Assembly: GCA_017500855.1 (NCBI GenBank)
Contig: JAFVYC010000001.1
Span: 1-33,723 of the forward strand
Reading direction: 5' to 3'
From: Clostridia bacterium
Lineage (GTDB): Bacteria; Bacillota; Clostridia; Christensenellales; CAG-314
Length of the DNA stretch: 33,723 bases
Shown: piece after piece, positions 24,054 through 31,634 of the stretch
Position numbering within the stretch: position 1 is the stretch's first letter
How the letters are laid out: every line of letters starts with the position of its first letter
Program-made: the position numbers and the translations under genes
Notes under the pieces: model-generated
What the model saw: the letters and a program-made list of their open reading frames with translations, nothing else
Database searches by the model: none
What the model was told of the DNA's origin: nothing

Positions 24054-24542
24054 ATGGGTAAAATCAGATACATCAAATGTCCTCGTTGTGACCTCAACTA
24101 CATCCCCGACACGGAAGAAGTGTGCGACGTTTGCAAAGCCGAACTTGGCTACGACACAAAAATTGTGCTGTTGGACGACATCATCGACGATGACGAACCA
24201 CTAAAGTTGTGCCCAATTTGCAAAACTGCCTACATCGGCATGGACGAGGAAATGTGCGAAACTTGCTTGGCAAGCGAAAAGCGCAACCGAGACTCCAGCT
24301 TGGACGACGACGATGAATGGCGCACCTATTTGGACGATGACGACACCGGCGACACAACCGGCGACGACACAATTCCATTGGAAGATTTGGACGACGACTA
24401 CGACGACGGCGACGATTTCGACGACGAAGAAAACTACGATTTGGATTTGGACGACTATCCGGACGACATTGCCACGGATTTGGACTTGGACGACTTCGAC
24501 GATGATGACGACGACGAAGATGACCTAGACGACGAAGACTAG
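24054..24542 (+). CDS. Acidic protein with two zinc ribbons, unknown function
   Basis: The 162-residue protein has two four-Cys ribbons (Cys9/12/24/27 and Cys53/56/68/71, written CPRC..CDVC and CPIC..CETC). From about residue 77 to the end it has a tail of roughly 85 residues made mostly of Asp and Glu, with interspersed Leu, Tyr and Phe, ending DDLDDED. Such a tail must be disordered and strongly negative. Acidic tails occur on the RNA polymerase delta subunit and on proteins that contact basic surfaces, but there is no sequence basis to equate them. The start at MGKIRYIKCPRC follows TGGTGGA. It is monocistronic, with a strong terminator. I recognise no family. Confidence 0.82.
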   Translation: MGKIRYIKCPRCDLNYIPDTEEVCDVCKAELGYDTKIVLLDDIIDDDEPLKLCPICKTAYIGMDEEMCETCLASEKRNRDSSLDDDDEWRTYLDDDDTGDTTGDDTIPLEDLDDDYDDGDDFDDEENYDLDLDDYPDDIATDLDLDDFDDDDDDEDDLDDED

Positions 24543-24554
24543 TTGAACAACCAC

Positions 24555-24582
24555 AACCTTGGGGCTTTCCCCAAGGTTTTTT
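24555..24582 (+). terminator. Intrinsic terminator after the acidic zinc-ribbon gene
   Basis: AACCTTGGGG pairs perfectly with CCCCAAGGTT around CTTT, followed by T. Confidence 0.9.
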
Positions 24583-24645
24583 GTTTGCCCTTTTTTGGTA
24601 TTGACTTGTGCAAAGTTGTCAACACTTGCAACAAGGAAGGTGAAC

Positions 24646-24897
24646 GTGGTAAAAAATGACATAGCGCTGAAAAAGGCGCAACAAACGGTGCAAAAACTTG
24701 TGGGAAAACGTGTTGCCCTCAGGGTAAACAAGGGGCGCAACAAGGTGGAAAACTACGTTGGCGTGGTAAGCCAAGCGCACCCAAACGTTTTTGTTGTGGA
24801 CGTGGAAAACGCCGTTGCCGACGTGGTCAGTTGCACATATGTGCAAATGTTGTGCAAGGAAATTTCATTGAAGCAACTTCCGCCAAGCGTACGCTAG
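24646..24897 (+). CDS. veg: Veg family protein
   Basis: The 83-residue protein matches the small Veg family of Firmicutes: LKKAQQTVQKLVGKRVALRVNKGRNKVENYVGVVSQAHPNVFVVDV corresponds to the family's GKRLTLKANGGRRK..ERSG...ETYPSVFVI core. In Bacillus subtilis Veg affects biofilm gene control and spore outgrowth; its biochemistry is unclear. The start is GTG at 24646, 5 nt after AGGAAGG; the open frame continues upstream but into the terminator of the preceding gene. Location before a SPOCS/LysM gene and ispE is a common clostridial order. Confidence 0.87.
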   Translation: MVKNDIALKKAQQTVQKLVGKRVALRVNKGRNKVENYVGVVSQAHPNVFVVDVENAVADVVSCTYVQMLCKEISLKQLPPSVR

Positions 24898-24966
24898 TTT
24901 TTCAGTTCTAATTTTGTAAACCTTGGCGTACACTACACCAAACACATTTTGTTGGTGGGGGTATGT

Positions 24967-26433
24967 ATGTCTAATTTGCAGTTCGAAAATTTGCAGTTTG
25001 CAAGCAAAAAATTTGTGGGAAAATTTGTCACAACGGAAAACGTGCGTGTTTCGGTAAAAAACGACATTGTGCGTGTGCTTTCCGTTGGGGTGGACAGCGT
25101 TGTCAATTCCTACGAAATCAAAGGTGGCGAAGCAACGTTTTTTGGCAAAAGTTTCATCAGGTTTTTGTACACAGACGGAACAACGATAGCAGGCTCGTCC
25201 TACAACACGGATTTTTCGTCGGCGTTTTCCACCGACCTTGCCGACGACAGCAAACTGGTGTTCGACGTGCAAACGGAAAGCGTGCAAACGGAAATCAACA
25301 GCAACACGGCAACAATTTCCATCGTGTTGGAAGTTAGTGTGTTTGCCTATGCCAAGCAAAGCCTTGCCGTTTTGTGTGGTGGCGATGTGTTTTTGAACAA
25401 GGAAAGTTTGCAAACCACGGGGGACGTGTGCGTGCAAACACTTCCAATTGTGCTTGAACAGCAACTGACAACGTCCAAAACAATCGACACGGTTTTGGTG
25501 GCGGAAAGTTCTGTTTCGGCAACAAAAAGCACTTTGGCAGGGGACGTGTTGCAAATTGAAGGCACAGGCGTGTGCAAGTTGACCTACGTTTCCCAAGGAA
25601 GCGTCACAACGGAAGCCATCGACTTTGTGTTTGCGCAAGAAGTGGATGGCACGTGGTTGAAAAACAACGTGTTTGCCACCTTGGACGTCAAGCAAACCAA
25701 GGTGCGCTTGTCCATTGAAGACGACAGCATCAACAACACCTTCACGTTGGAAATTTTGGCAAATGTGGCAACAAAAAGTAGCCAGCAAAACGTTGTTGAA
25801 GTGGCAACGGATGCCTACGGCACGTCTTGCGATTTTCAGTTGGAAAGGACCGTTGCAACCACAACTTTGCCGTGCGGTAGCGTTGTGGCAAACAAAACCG
25901 TTGGCGCCACTTTGCCGTGGGACAAAAACCACAAATTGCTGACCTTTGTCAACGCCTACGCAACTGTGACAAACTGCACCAGCCAGGAAAAACTTGCCAA
26001 AGTGGAAGGTTACGTTACAGCCACTTGCCTCTACCAAACGGACGTTGGCACGGAAAGCAAGTTGGTGGAAATCCCCTTCTTGCAAAACGTGGAAATGGAC
26101 TTTTTGTTGCCAATGTGTAGTACAAGTGCAAAAATCAAGGTGGGCGCTGTGGAAGGCGTTGCCAACGAAAACTTGGAAGTTTCGGCAAAACTGGTGCTGA
26201 CTTTGCAAGCAACAAGGGATTTTAGCCATCACGTGGTTGTTGGCGCAACGGAATTGCCGTTTGATAAAAGCAGTTTGCCTGCCATTGAAGTGTGCGTTGG
26301 CAAAAAGGGCGAAACAATTTGGTCGCTTGCCAAAAGTTTGCACATGGATCAAAAAGATTTGCTTGCAACCAATCCCGAACTGACAAACCCTTTGGAAAAA
26401 GACACACGCATTGTTGTTTTCAACGGAATTTGA
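24967..26433 (+). CDS. SPOCS (DUF3794)/LysM domain protein, probable spore coat or envelope protein
   Basis: The 488-residue protein is built of beta-rich SPOCS-like repeats (roughly residues 20-110, 140-235 and 310-420, with recurring patterns such as KLVEIPFLQNVEM) and ends in one LysM domain (about 439-487, beginning VCVGKKGETIWSLAKSLHMDQKDLLATNPEL). LysM binds peptidoglycan, and SPOCS proteins with LysM are associated with spore coat and cortex morphogenesis. There is no signal peptide, as expected for a protein made in the mother cell. The start ATG is 5 nt after GGTGGGGG. It follows veg closely and is ended by a terminator just before ispE. Confidence 0.88.
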   Translation: MSNLQFENLQFASKKFVGKFVTTENVRVSVKNDIVRVLSVGVDSVVNSYEIKGGEATFFGKSFIRFLYTDGTTIAGSSYNTDFSSAFSTDLADDSKLVFDVQTESVQTEINSNTATISIVLEVSVFAYAKQSLAVLCGGDVFLNKESLQTTGDVCVQTLPIVLEQQLTTSKTIDTVLVAESSVSATKSTLAGDVLQIEGTGVCKLTYVSQGSVTTEAIDFVFAQEVDGTWLKNNVFATLDVKQTKVRLSIEDDSINNTFTLEILANVATKSSQQNVVEVATDAYGTSCDFQLERTVATTTLPCGSVVANKTVGATLPWDKNHKLLTFVNAYATVTNCTSQEKLAKVEGYVTATCLYQTDVGTESKLVEIPFLQNVEMDFLLPMCSTSAKIKVGAVEGVANENLEVSAKLVLTLQATRDFSHHVVVGATELPFDKSSLPAIEVCVGKKGETIWSLAKSLHMDQKDLLATNPELTNPLEKDTRIVVFNGI

Positions 26434-26439
26434 AACTAG

Positions 26440-26467
26440 AAGGCTGGAATTTCCCAGCCTTTTTTTT
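26440..26467 (+). terminator. Intrinsic terminator after the SPOCS/LysM gene
   Basis: AAGGCTGG pairs with CCAGCCTT around AATTTC, followed by T7 including the closing bases. Confidence 0.87.
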
Positions 26468-26487
26468 GCAAAATTGCCACAAATTGT

Positions 26488-26515
26488 TTGCAACAATGGC
26501 ATTTTGTGGTACAAT
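26488..26515 (+). promoter_or_regulatory. Promoter of ispE, very close to the start codon
   Basis: TTGCAA (26488-26493), a 16-nt spacer and TACAAT (26510-26515). The ATG begins 7 nt after the last -10 base, so the predicted transcript starts at the A of the ATG. Confidence 0.7.
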
Positions 26516-26521
26516 ACTTGC

Positions 26522-27373
26522 ATGAAGACAAAAGTTTGCGCAAAACTAAATCTTACTTTGAACGTGTTTGCCAAGCAAGGGCAATACCATCCGTTGGACA
26601 GCCTTGTGCTTTCGGTGGACGTGTTCGACGTTGTGCAAGTGACAAAACGCACCGACAGGCAAGTTGTTGTTGACTGCCCCAACGTGCAATTGCAACGCAA
26701 CACGGCGTTTGACATTGCCACCAAGTTTGTGGAGCAATTTGGCACCACGGGGTGCAACGTTTGCATCCAAAAGGGCATTCCGTTTGCAAGTGGAATGGGT
26801 GGCTCGTCGGCAGATGCATCGGCAACGGTGTTTGCGCTGTGCAAGCTGTACAACGTTGACGCAAATTGCAAAGAGGTGCAAGATTTGTGCGCAAGCGTGG
26901 GGAGCGACGTAAACGTGATGCTTGTTGGTGGTTTGTGCCGAATGACGGGCAGGGGGGAAATCGTTGAGCAACACGTGTTGCCACAGCAGTTGCATTTTGC
27001 CGTGACAACTTTCGGTTGCAACACAAGCACGGCGGAAATTTTTTCCGAGTTCGACAGTTTGGCGCAACAACCTGCATTTGCCAACAACGACAAAGTGCTG
27101 GAAATTTTGCAAAGTGACACCCCGTGGCGTGCTTTTGGCATGTTTTGCAACAGTTTGCAACCCGTTGTGGAAAGGCAAAATCCACAAATTGCCAACTACT
27201 TGCAAGTGTGCCAAGAACTTGGGCTACACCCCACAATGACGGGTAGTGGAAGCGCATTTTTTGTTGCAACAACGTCACTTGCCCAAGCAAAGCAAATTTC
27301 GGCAAAGTTGTGCCAACAAGGCTTTGCAACTTTCCCTTGCAGTTCCCAAACGCAAGGCGTTCAAGAAATCTAG
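26522..27373 (+). CDS. ispE: 4-diphosphocytidyl-2-C-methyl-D-erythritol kinase
   Basis: The 283-residue GHMP kinase phosphorylates CDP-methylerythritol in the non-mevalonate isoprenoid pathway. The N-terminal AKLNLTLNV (residues 7-15) is the substrate-side motif, the ATP-binding loop is PFASGMGGSSADASA (about 84-98), and the C-terminal MTGSGSAFF is motif 3. The start MKTKVCAKLNL matches the family N-terminus. The frame is open upstream, but only through the previous terminator. No Shine-Dalgarno is present, and the promoter position implies a leaderless mRNA. It is separated by terminators from both neighbours. Confidence 0.95.
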   Translation: MKTKVCAKLNLTLNVFAKQGQYHPLDSLVLSVDVFDVVQVTKRTDRQVVVDCPNVQLQRNTAFDIATKFVEQFGTTGCNVCIQKGIPFASGMGGSSADASATVFALCKLYNVDANCKEVQDLCASVGSDVNVMLVGGLCRMTGRGEIVEQHVLPQQLHFAVTTFGCNTSTAEIFSEFDSLAQQPAFANNDKVLEILQSDTPWRAFGMFCNSLQPVVERQNPQIANYLQVCQELGLHPTMTGSGSAFFVATTSLAQAKQISAKLCQQGFATFPCSSQTQGVQEI

Positions 27374-27391
27374 AAATCACATTTGAAACTC

Positions 27392-27430
27392 AAAATTGCC
27401 ATTCCTGCACACGGGGTGGCAATTTTTTTT
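27392..27430 (+). terminator. Intrinsic terminator after ispE
   Basis: AAATTGCCA (27393-27401) pairs with TGGCAATTT (27417-27425), then a T run. The 15-nt loop holds the dispersed CACACGGGG motif. Confidence 0.85.
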
Positions 27431-27520
27431 GTTTTTGTGGCAAAATTTTCCAAAATCCGACACGTGCTTTTGCAAAACAAGGCGCAATTTTGTCAAACCT
27501 TGCACCAAGGAGAAAACGTT

Positions 27521-28045
27521 ATGAAAAAATTTGTCATTTTGCTACTTGTTGTGATTTGCGTTGCGCTTGTAGCCTTGCCACAACCCACCAACCAAGATTT
27601 TTTGCGCATCCACATTCGTGCCGACAGCAACAACGACGTTGACCAAGCAATCAAATTTGTTGTGAGGGATGCCATCGTGCAGTACCTTTCCCCGTTGCTT
27701 GTGAGTGCCACAACCAAACAAAAGGCAATGGAAATTTTGGAAAGTCAACTGCAAAACATCCAACACGTGTGCGACAAAGTGCTACTTTCCAACGGTTTTG
27801 CCTACACAAGCACGGTAAGTCTTTGTGCCGAAACTTTCCCCGACCGGTCGTACAACGGCATCAATTTGCCAAGTGGTGTGTACGATGCGTTGATTGTCAA
27901 CCTTGGTAGCGGAAGTGGCAACAATTGGTGGTGCGTTGTGTACCCACCGTTGTGTTTTGTTGGTGGCGAGCCAAACGGAAGCAATCAGGTTCAGTACAAA
28001 TCCAAACTGTGGGAAATTGTTCAACAGTGGCTCAGCAACAGATAG
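27521..28045 (+). CDS. spoIIR: Stage II sporulation protein R
   Basis: The 174-residue product begins with a membrane or signal segment (residues 1-19, MKKFVILLLVVICVALVAL). It continues with the conserved FLRIHIRADSNNDVDQAIKFVVRDAIVQYL and the C-terminal block LPSGVYDALIVNLGSGSGNNWWCVVYPPLCF. SpoIIR is made in the forespore and secreted into the intermembrane space, where it triggers SpoIIGA to process pro-sigma-E in the mother cell. It is shorter than the 220-residue B. subtilis protein, but the core is complete. CAAGGAG precedes the ATG. Its presence marks the organism as spore-forming. Confidence 0.94.
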   Translation: MKKFVILLLVVICVALVALPQPTNQDFLRIHIRADSNNDVDQAIKFVVRDAIVQYLSPLLVSATTKQKAMEILESQLQNIQHVCDKVLLSNGFAYTSTVSLCAETFPDRSYNGINLPSGVYDALIVNLGSGSGNNWWCVVYPPLCFVGGEPNGSNQVQYKSKLWEIVQQWLSNR

Positions 28046-28070
28046 CATCCACATCGTGGGTGCTTTTTTT
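28044..28070 (+). terminator. Intrinsic terminator after spoIIR
   Basis: AGCATCCAC pairs with GTGGGTGCT (one U-G pair) around ATC, then T7. It overlaps the stop codon of spoIIR. Confidence 0.87.
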
Positions 28071-28144
28071 GCGCCACGGGGTGGGAGTTTTGCATAGTTT
28101 TCTAGCCATTTGCCATACTAGCCACAAAAAGGAGGGAAAAAATT

Positions 28145-28837
28145 GTGAGCAAAAATTTTGCTTTGCGCACGGTGGCGTTGCTTCTTGTTGCAGTAACGTT
28201 GATTGCCTGTTGCGCATTTGTTTCGCCCACGGTGGCAATGGCGCAAAGTGTCAAAGTGGGTAGTCGTGGTTCGGTAGTTCGCACAATACAAACCAAACTC
28301 AAGCGATGGGGCTACTACACGGGTGGAGTGGATGGCATTTTTGGCAATCAAACAAAAAAAGCCGTACAGTACTTTCAGCGCAAAAATGGGCTTGTTGCCG
28401 ACGGTATAGTTGGCAAGCAAACGGCAAAGGCAATGGGTGTCACGCTTTCGTCGTCTACCGGTACTTCTTCGCAGAACGAACTTTCCAACAGCGACTTGTA
28501 CTTGCTCAGTTGCTGTGTGTACGGCGAAGCCCGTGGCGAATCCTACAAGGGTAAGGTGGCAGTTGCAGCCGTGGTGCTCAACAGAATTCGCAGTTCGTCT
28601 TTTCCAAACAGCGTCAGCGGTGTAATCTACCAGCCGGGCGCATTCACTTGTGTTGCCGACGGGCAAATCAACCTTGGCACCAACGACGAATGCACACGTG
28701 CTGCGCAAGACGCTTTGAACGGATGGGATCCAACAGGCGGTGCGCTGTACTACTTCAACCCGCAAACGGCAACTAGCAAATGGATTTGGTCACGCCCACA
28801 AATTGTCACCATTGGCAAACACATTTTCTGTTTGTAG
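28145..28837 (+). CDS. sleB: Spore cortex-lytic enzyme SleB
   Basis: The 230-residue protein has a signal peptide (about 1-34, ending in PTVAMAQ), a peptidoglycan-binding domain (about 36-100, VGSRGSVVRTIQTKL...GNQTKKAVQYFQRKNGLVADGIVG) and a SleB/CwlJ hydrolase domain (about 117-230). The catalytic Glu128 lies in YGEARGE. SleB is a lytic transglycosylase that degrades muramic-lactam-containing cortex during germination. The start is GTG, set by AGGAGGG 8 nt upstream. It lies 41 nt before ypeB, the usual operon: YpeB stabilises and localises SleB. Confidence 0.95.
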   Translation: MSKNFALRTVALLLVAVTLIACCAFVSPTVAMAQSVKVGSRGSVVRTIQTKLKRWGYYTGGVDGIFGNQTKKAVQYFQRKNGLVADGIVGKQTAKAMGVTLSSSTGTSSQNELSNSDLYLLSCCVYGEARGESYKGKVAVAAVVLNRIRSSSFPNSVSGVIYQPGAFTCVADGQINLGTNDECTRAAQDALNGWDPTGGALYYFNPQTATSKWIWSRPQIVTIGKHIFCL

Positions 28838-28878
28838 GGGGACGTGGTGCCGAATTTGACTAGAAAAAGGAGAACGAA

Positions 28879-30213
28879 ATGACATCAACAACAAGAGCCC
28901 ACGCAGTTTGGGCATGGTTTTTTGCGTTGCTTTTCGTTGTGGCAACGGCAACTTCGGTGGTGTTCAAGTGGCAATTTGCCAACGACTTGGATGCAATCAA
29001 GCAATCGGTTGTCAGCGACAGCAACGTCTACAAAATTTCGCAAGAAAACAACTACAAGCAAGCGCTGTACGGCACTTGCGACAGTTTGAAAAATCTCGAA
29101 GCCGACCTTGGCAAGGTGGCAATGTCCACAAACAAGCAACACCAAGCAAAATTGCTTGCAAACGTGGTGCTTCACGCAAACTTTGTAAACAACAATTTGG
29201 CTCATTTGCCAATCTACCAAACGGATGCTTTGGGGCAAACGGAGCGCTACGTCAACCAAACGCAAGACTTCGCAACTTTTTTGGTTGGTCAATTGGCAAA
29301 CGGGCAACCCGTGTCGCAAAAACAGCGCACAAGTTTGCGCCAATTGCAAACTGTTGCCAAGCATTTGTACACAATGTTCGTTGACTACGCCGAAAGTGGC
29401 AATGCAATGTTCTTGACAAACGGCAACGGCATGGGCGTGGGCACGCTTTCCGACATGATGGACAGCATTTCCGAGCAATCCTTTGCCTACGAACAGCTCA
29501 TCTACGACGGCCCGTTTTCCGACAGCGTGGAACAGCAAAAAATCCCCCTTGGCAAGTTGGTAACGCCGGAGCAGGGGTTGGAAATTGTGCAAAAAATCTT
29601 TGGCAATGCAACCTTCCAAGGGGAAACAAAAACCGTCAACACCTACTACAACTATTCTTTGCAAAACGGTGGCGACGTGCTTGTCACAAAGGACGGTCGA
29701 ATTGCGCAATTTGATGGATACGTCCCCCACGGAAATGGCAAATTGAACAAGGAAGAATGCATTTCTTTGGCGCAAGATTTTGCCAAAAAACTTGGCTACG
29801 ACGTGTCGGCAATTTGGGTTAGCAAGTCGCAGGATTTCTTGACCTACGTCAACCTTGTGCACGTTGTGGACGGCGTGGCTTTCTACCCCGACATGGTCAA
29901 AATTGCCGTCGATTGCTCCGTTGGCAAGGTGGTAGGCGTGGAAGCCGTTGCCTACCTCACAAATCACGCAACACGTGTGGTAAATTGGGGCAACGTGGGC
30001 CAAGAACAGGCGCAACAGGCAATCTCTGCCGACCTCAAAGTGGAAAACACCTCCAAGTGCTTTGTGCAAGTTGGGCAAAAGCAGTACTTTGCCTACCAAT
30101 TCCAATGCACCGACGGGCAAAATCAATACTTTGTGTACGTCGACAGCCACAGCGGTCAGGAAGTACAAATTTTCAAGGTGATAGAAAACACCGAGGGCTA
30201 CACCGTGATGTAG
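28879..30213 (+). CDS. ypeB: Germination protein YpeB
   Basis: The 444-residue protein has one N-terminal membrane anchor (about residues 9-29) and a long helical region (about 30-210). The C-terminal PepSY/YpeB repeats (about 225-444) include FDGYVPHGNGKLNKEECISLAQDFAKKLGYDVSAIWVSKSQDFLTYVNLVHVVDGVAFYPDMVKIAVDCSVGKVVGVEAVAYLTNH, the characteristic YpeB block. It is required for SleB to accumulate in the spore. AAGGAGAACGAA precedes the ATG. Codon 3 is TCA, the only TTA, CTA or TCA codon in this gene. Confidence 0.95.
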   Translation: MTSTTRAHAVWAWFFALLFVVATATSVVFKWQFANDLDAIKQSVVSDSNVYKISQENNYKQALYGTCDSLKNLEADLGKVAMSTNKQHQAKLLANVVLHANFVNNNLAHLPIYQTDALGQTERYVNQTQDFATFLVGQLANGQPVSQKQRTSLRQLQTVAKHLYTMFVDYAESGNAMFLTNGNGMGVGTLSDMMDSISEQSFAYEQLIYDGPFSDSVEQQKIPLGKLVTPEQGLEIVQKIFGNATFQGETKTVNTYYNYSLQNGGDVLVTKDGRIAQFDGYVPHGNGKLNKEECISLAQDFAKKLGYDVSAIWVSKSQDFLTYVNLVHVVDGVAFYPDMVKIAVDCSVGKVVGVEAVAYLTNHATRVVNWGNVGQEQAQQAISADLKVENTSKCFVQVGQKQYFAYQFQCTDGQNQYFVYVDSHSGQEVQIFKVIENTEGYTVM

Positions 30214-30222
30214 CAAACAACC

Positions 30223-30252
30223 AAGCCACTTTGTTTTGCAAGGTGGCTTTTT
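30223..30252 (+). terminator. Intrinsic terminator after ypeB
   Basis: An 11-bp stem AAGCCACTTTG with CAAGGTGGCTT (one U-G pair) and TTTTG loop, then T. Confidence 0.87.
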
Positions 30253-30361
30253 CCTTTCCATTTTTTAGTTTTTCCGTCTTGCCCGTTTGATTTCAATGAT
30301 TTTCCTATTTCTTTTTCTTTGTTTTCTTCCCTTGTTCAATACTTTGTTTTCACTCTTTCTT

Positions 30362-30435
30362 TACAAAAGTGGCTACTTTGTCGGACAAACTTGCGTTTTT
30401 CAACCGACTAACATGCGCAAAACGCCACTTTTGTA
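30362..30435. repeat. 74-bp element with perfect 12-bp terminal inverted repeats
   Basis: TACAAAAGTGGC (30362-30373) and GCCACTTTTGTA (30424-30435) are perfect inverted repeats around a 50-nt core. The core itself can pair (TTGCG with CGCAA, or GCGTTTT with AAAACGC). It may be a structured RNA, a MITE-like remnant or a protein-binding site; nothing decides between them. Confidence 0.65.
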
Positions 30436-30668
30436 GGCATTTTCCATTGCCCACTTTTTTGCAATCTTTCAACGGCTAACACGGGCGTTTTTGTCAACAA
30501 TGGCATTTGTCGTCACACGGCAACAGCCTTGCGCATCGCATTTCCCCCCCCCATTCACAGCCAACGGGCAACGCAAATTCCCATCAAAACCATCGTTGCA
30601 TATTTTCCGTGCCGTGCCAATAGTATAAAAAAAGTTGCTTTGTTTACAATTGTAGTGCAAATTGCCAC

Positions 30669-30697
30669 TTGACGGACACCAACAAAAGTTATATAAT
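30669..30697 (+). promoter_or_regulatory. Promoter of galU
   Basis: TTGACG (30669-30674), a 17-nt spacer and TATAAT (30692-30697). Confidence 0.82.
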
Positions 30698-30734
30698 ATC
30701 TAGTAACTACAATAACTCTCAAAGAGGTAGCAAA

Positions 30735-31616
30735 ATGAAAGTTAAAAAAGCGTTGATTCTTGCAGCAGGCAAGGGCACAAGGTTTTTGCCCTACACCAAG
30801 GCTTACCCCAAGGAAATGCTTGCCGTGGTAGACAAACCTGCCTTGCAACTTATCGTTGAAGAAGTTGCCGGCGCCGGCATCACCGACGTGATGGTGGTAA
30901 TTTCCCCCGAAAAGAAGGACGTGGTGCGCCATTTCACACCCGACCCAGCCTACGAGCAACAACTTCGCCAAAGTGGCAAAACGGTGGAAGCCGACTCCCT
31001 TCGAGAACTGGCAAACCTTGCCAACGTTTCCTTCGTGTACCAACCAACGGTCACAGGCACGGGCAAGGCTGTGGAACTTGCCAAGGAATGGGCAAACGGC
31101 CAACCATTTGCCGTGTTGAACGGCGACGACGTCATCTACAACCCCGGCAAAACCGTCACGGCGCAACTTGTGGAAGCCTACGAGCAATGCCAAAAATCCG
31201 TCATTGGCGTGCAACTTGTGGAAAAATCCGTCATTGGCAAGTATGCATCCTGCCAAGTGGTGGAAAGCAACGGCAGGCTGCACAAAATTTGCAACATTGT
31301 GGAAAAACCGCAAGACGACAGCCAAATTTTCAGCTTGCTTGCGCCTTTGGGCAGGTACGTTGTTTCGCCGGACATTTTCGACGTTATTGCAATCACACCG
31401 GCAACACGTGGTGGCGAAGTGTACCTTACGGACAGTTTCCAAATCCAAGCCAAAAACGGTGGCATCTACGCCTACGAATTCCAAGGCAAGCGCCACGACT
31501 TTGGCGACAAGTTTGGCTACGTCAAGGGCTTTACGGAATTTGCATTGCAAGACCCACGCTTTGGCGAGCAGTACTTGCAATTTTTGCAACAACTTGTTGC
31601 ATCCCACAAAAAATAA
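30735..31616 (+). CDS. galU: UTP-glucose-1-phosphate uridylyltransferase
   Basis: The 293-residue nucleotidyltransferase makes UDP-glucose from UTP and glucose 1-phosphate for cell-surface polysaccharides and glycolipids. The N-terminal nucleotide-binding signature LILAAGKGTRFLPYTKAYPKEML is at residues 7-29. AVLNGDDVIY carries the metal-binding Asp region, and KGFTEFALQ is the typical C-terminal element. The start MKVKKALILAAG follows AAGAGGT; upstream in-frame codons lie inside the promoter. pepF follows after 18 nt, so the two are probably co-transcribed. Confidence 0.94.
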   Translation: MKVKKALILAAGKGTRFLPYTKAYPKEMLAVVDKPALQLIVEEVAGAGITDVMVVISPEKKDVVRHFTPDPAYEQQLRQSGKTVEADSLRELANLANVSFVYQPTVTGTGKAVELAKEWANGQPFAVLNGDDVIYNPGKTVTAQLVEAYEQCQKSVIGVQLVEKSVIGKYASCQVVESNGRLHKICNIVEKPQDDSQIFSLLAPLGRYVVSPDIFDVIAITPATRGGEVYLTDSFQIQAKNGGIYAYEFQGKRHDFGDKFGYVKGFTEFALQDPRFGEQYLQFLQQLVASHKK

Positions 31617-31634
31617 TTCAAGGAGATACAAACT

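Larger units (their letters stand above)
30253..30734. other. Non-coding interval upstream of galU
   Basis: The first 110 bases are strongly pyrimidine-rich on the plus strand. The interval then holds an inverted-repeat element (30362-30435), a diverged partial copy of its inner sequence (about 30467-30487), a run of nine C (30544-30552) and the galU promoter. No coding region is supported. Confidence 0.55.

Noticed and set aside
24865..27195. 776-codon minus-strand frame opposite the SPOCS and ispE genes
   Set aside because: Same mirror effect of codon bias over the SPOCS gene; no start signal and no domain.
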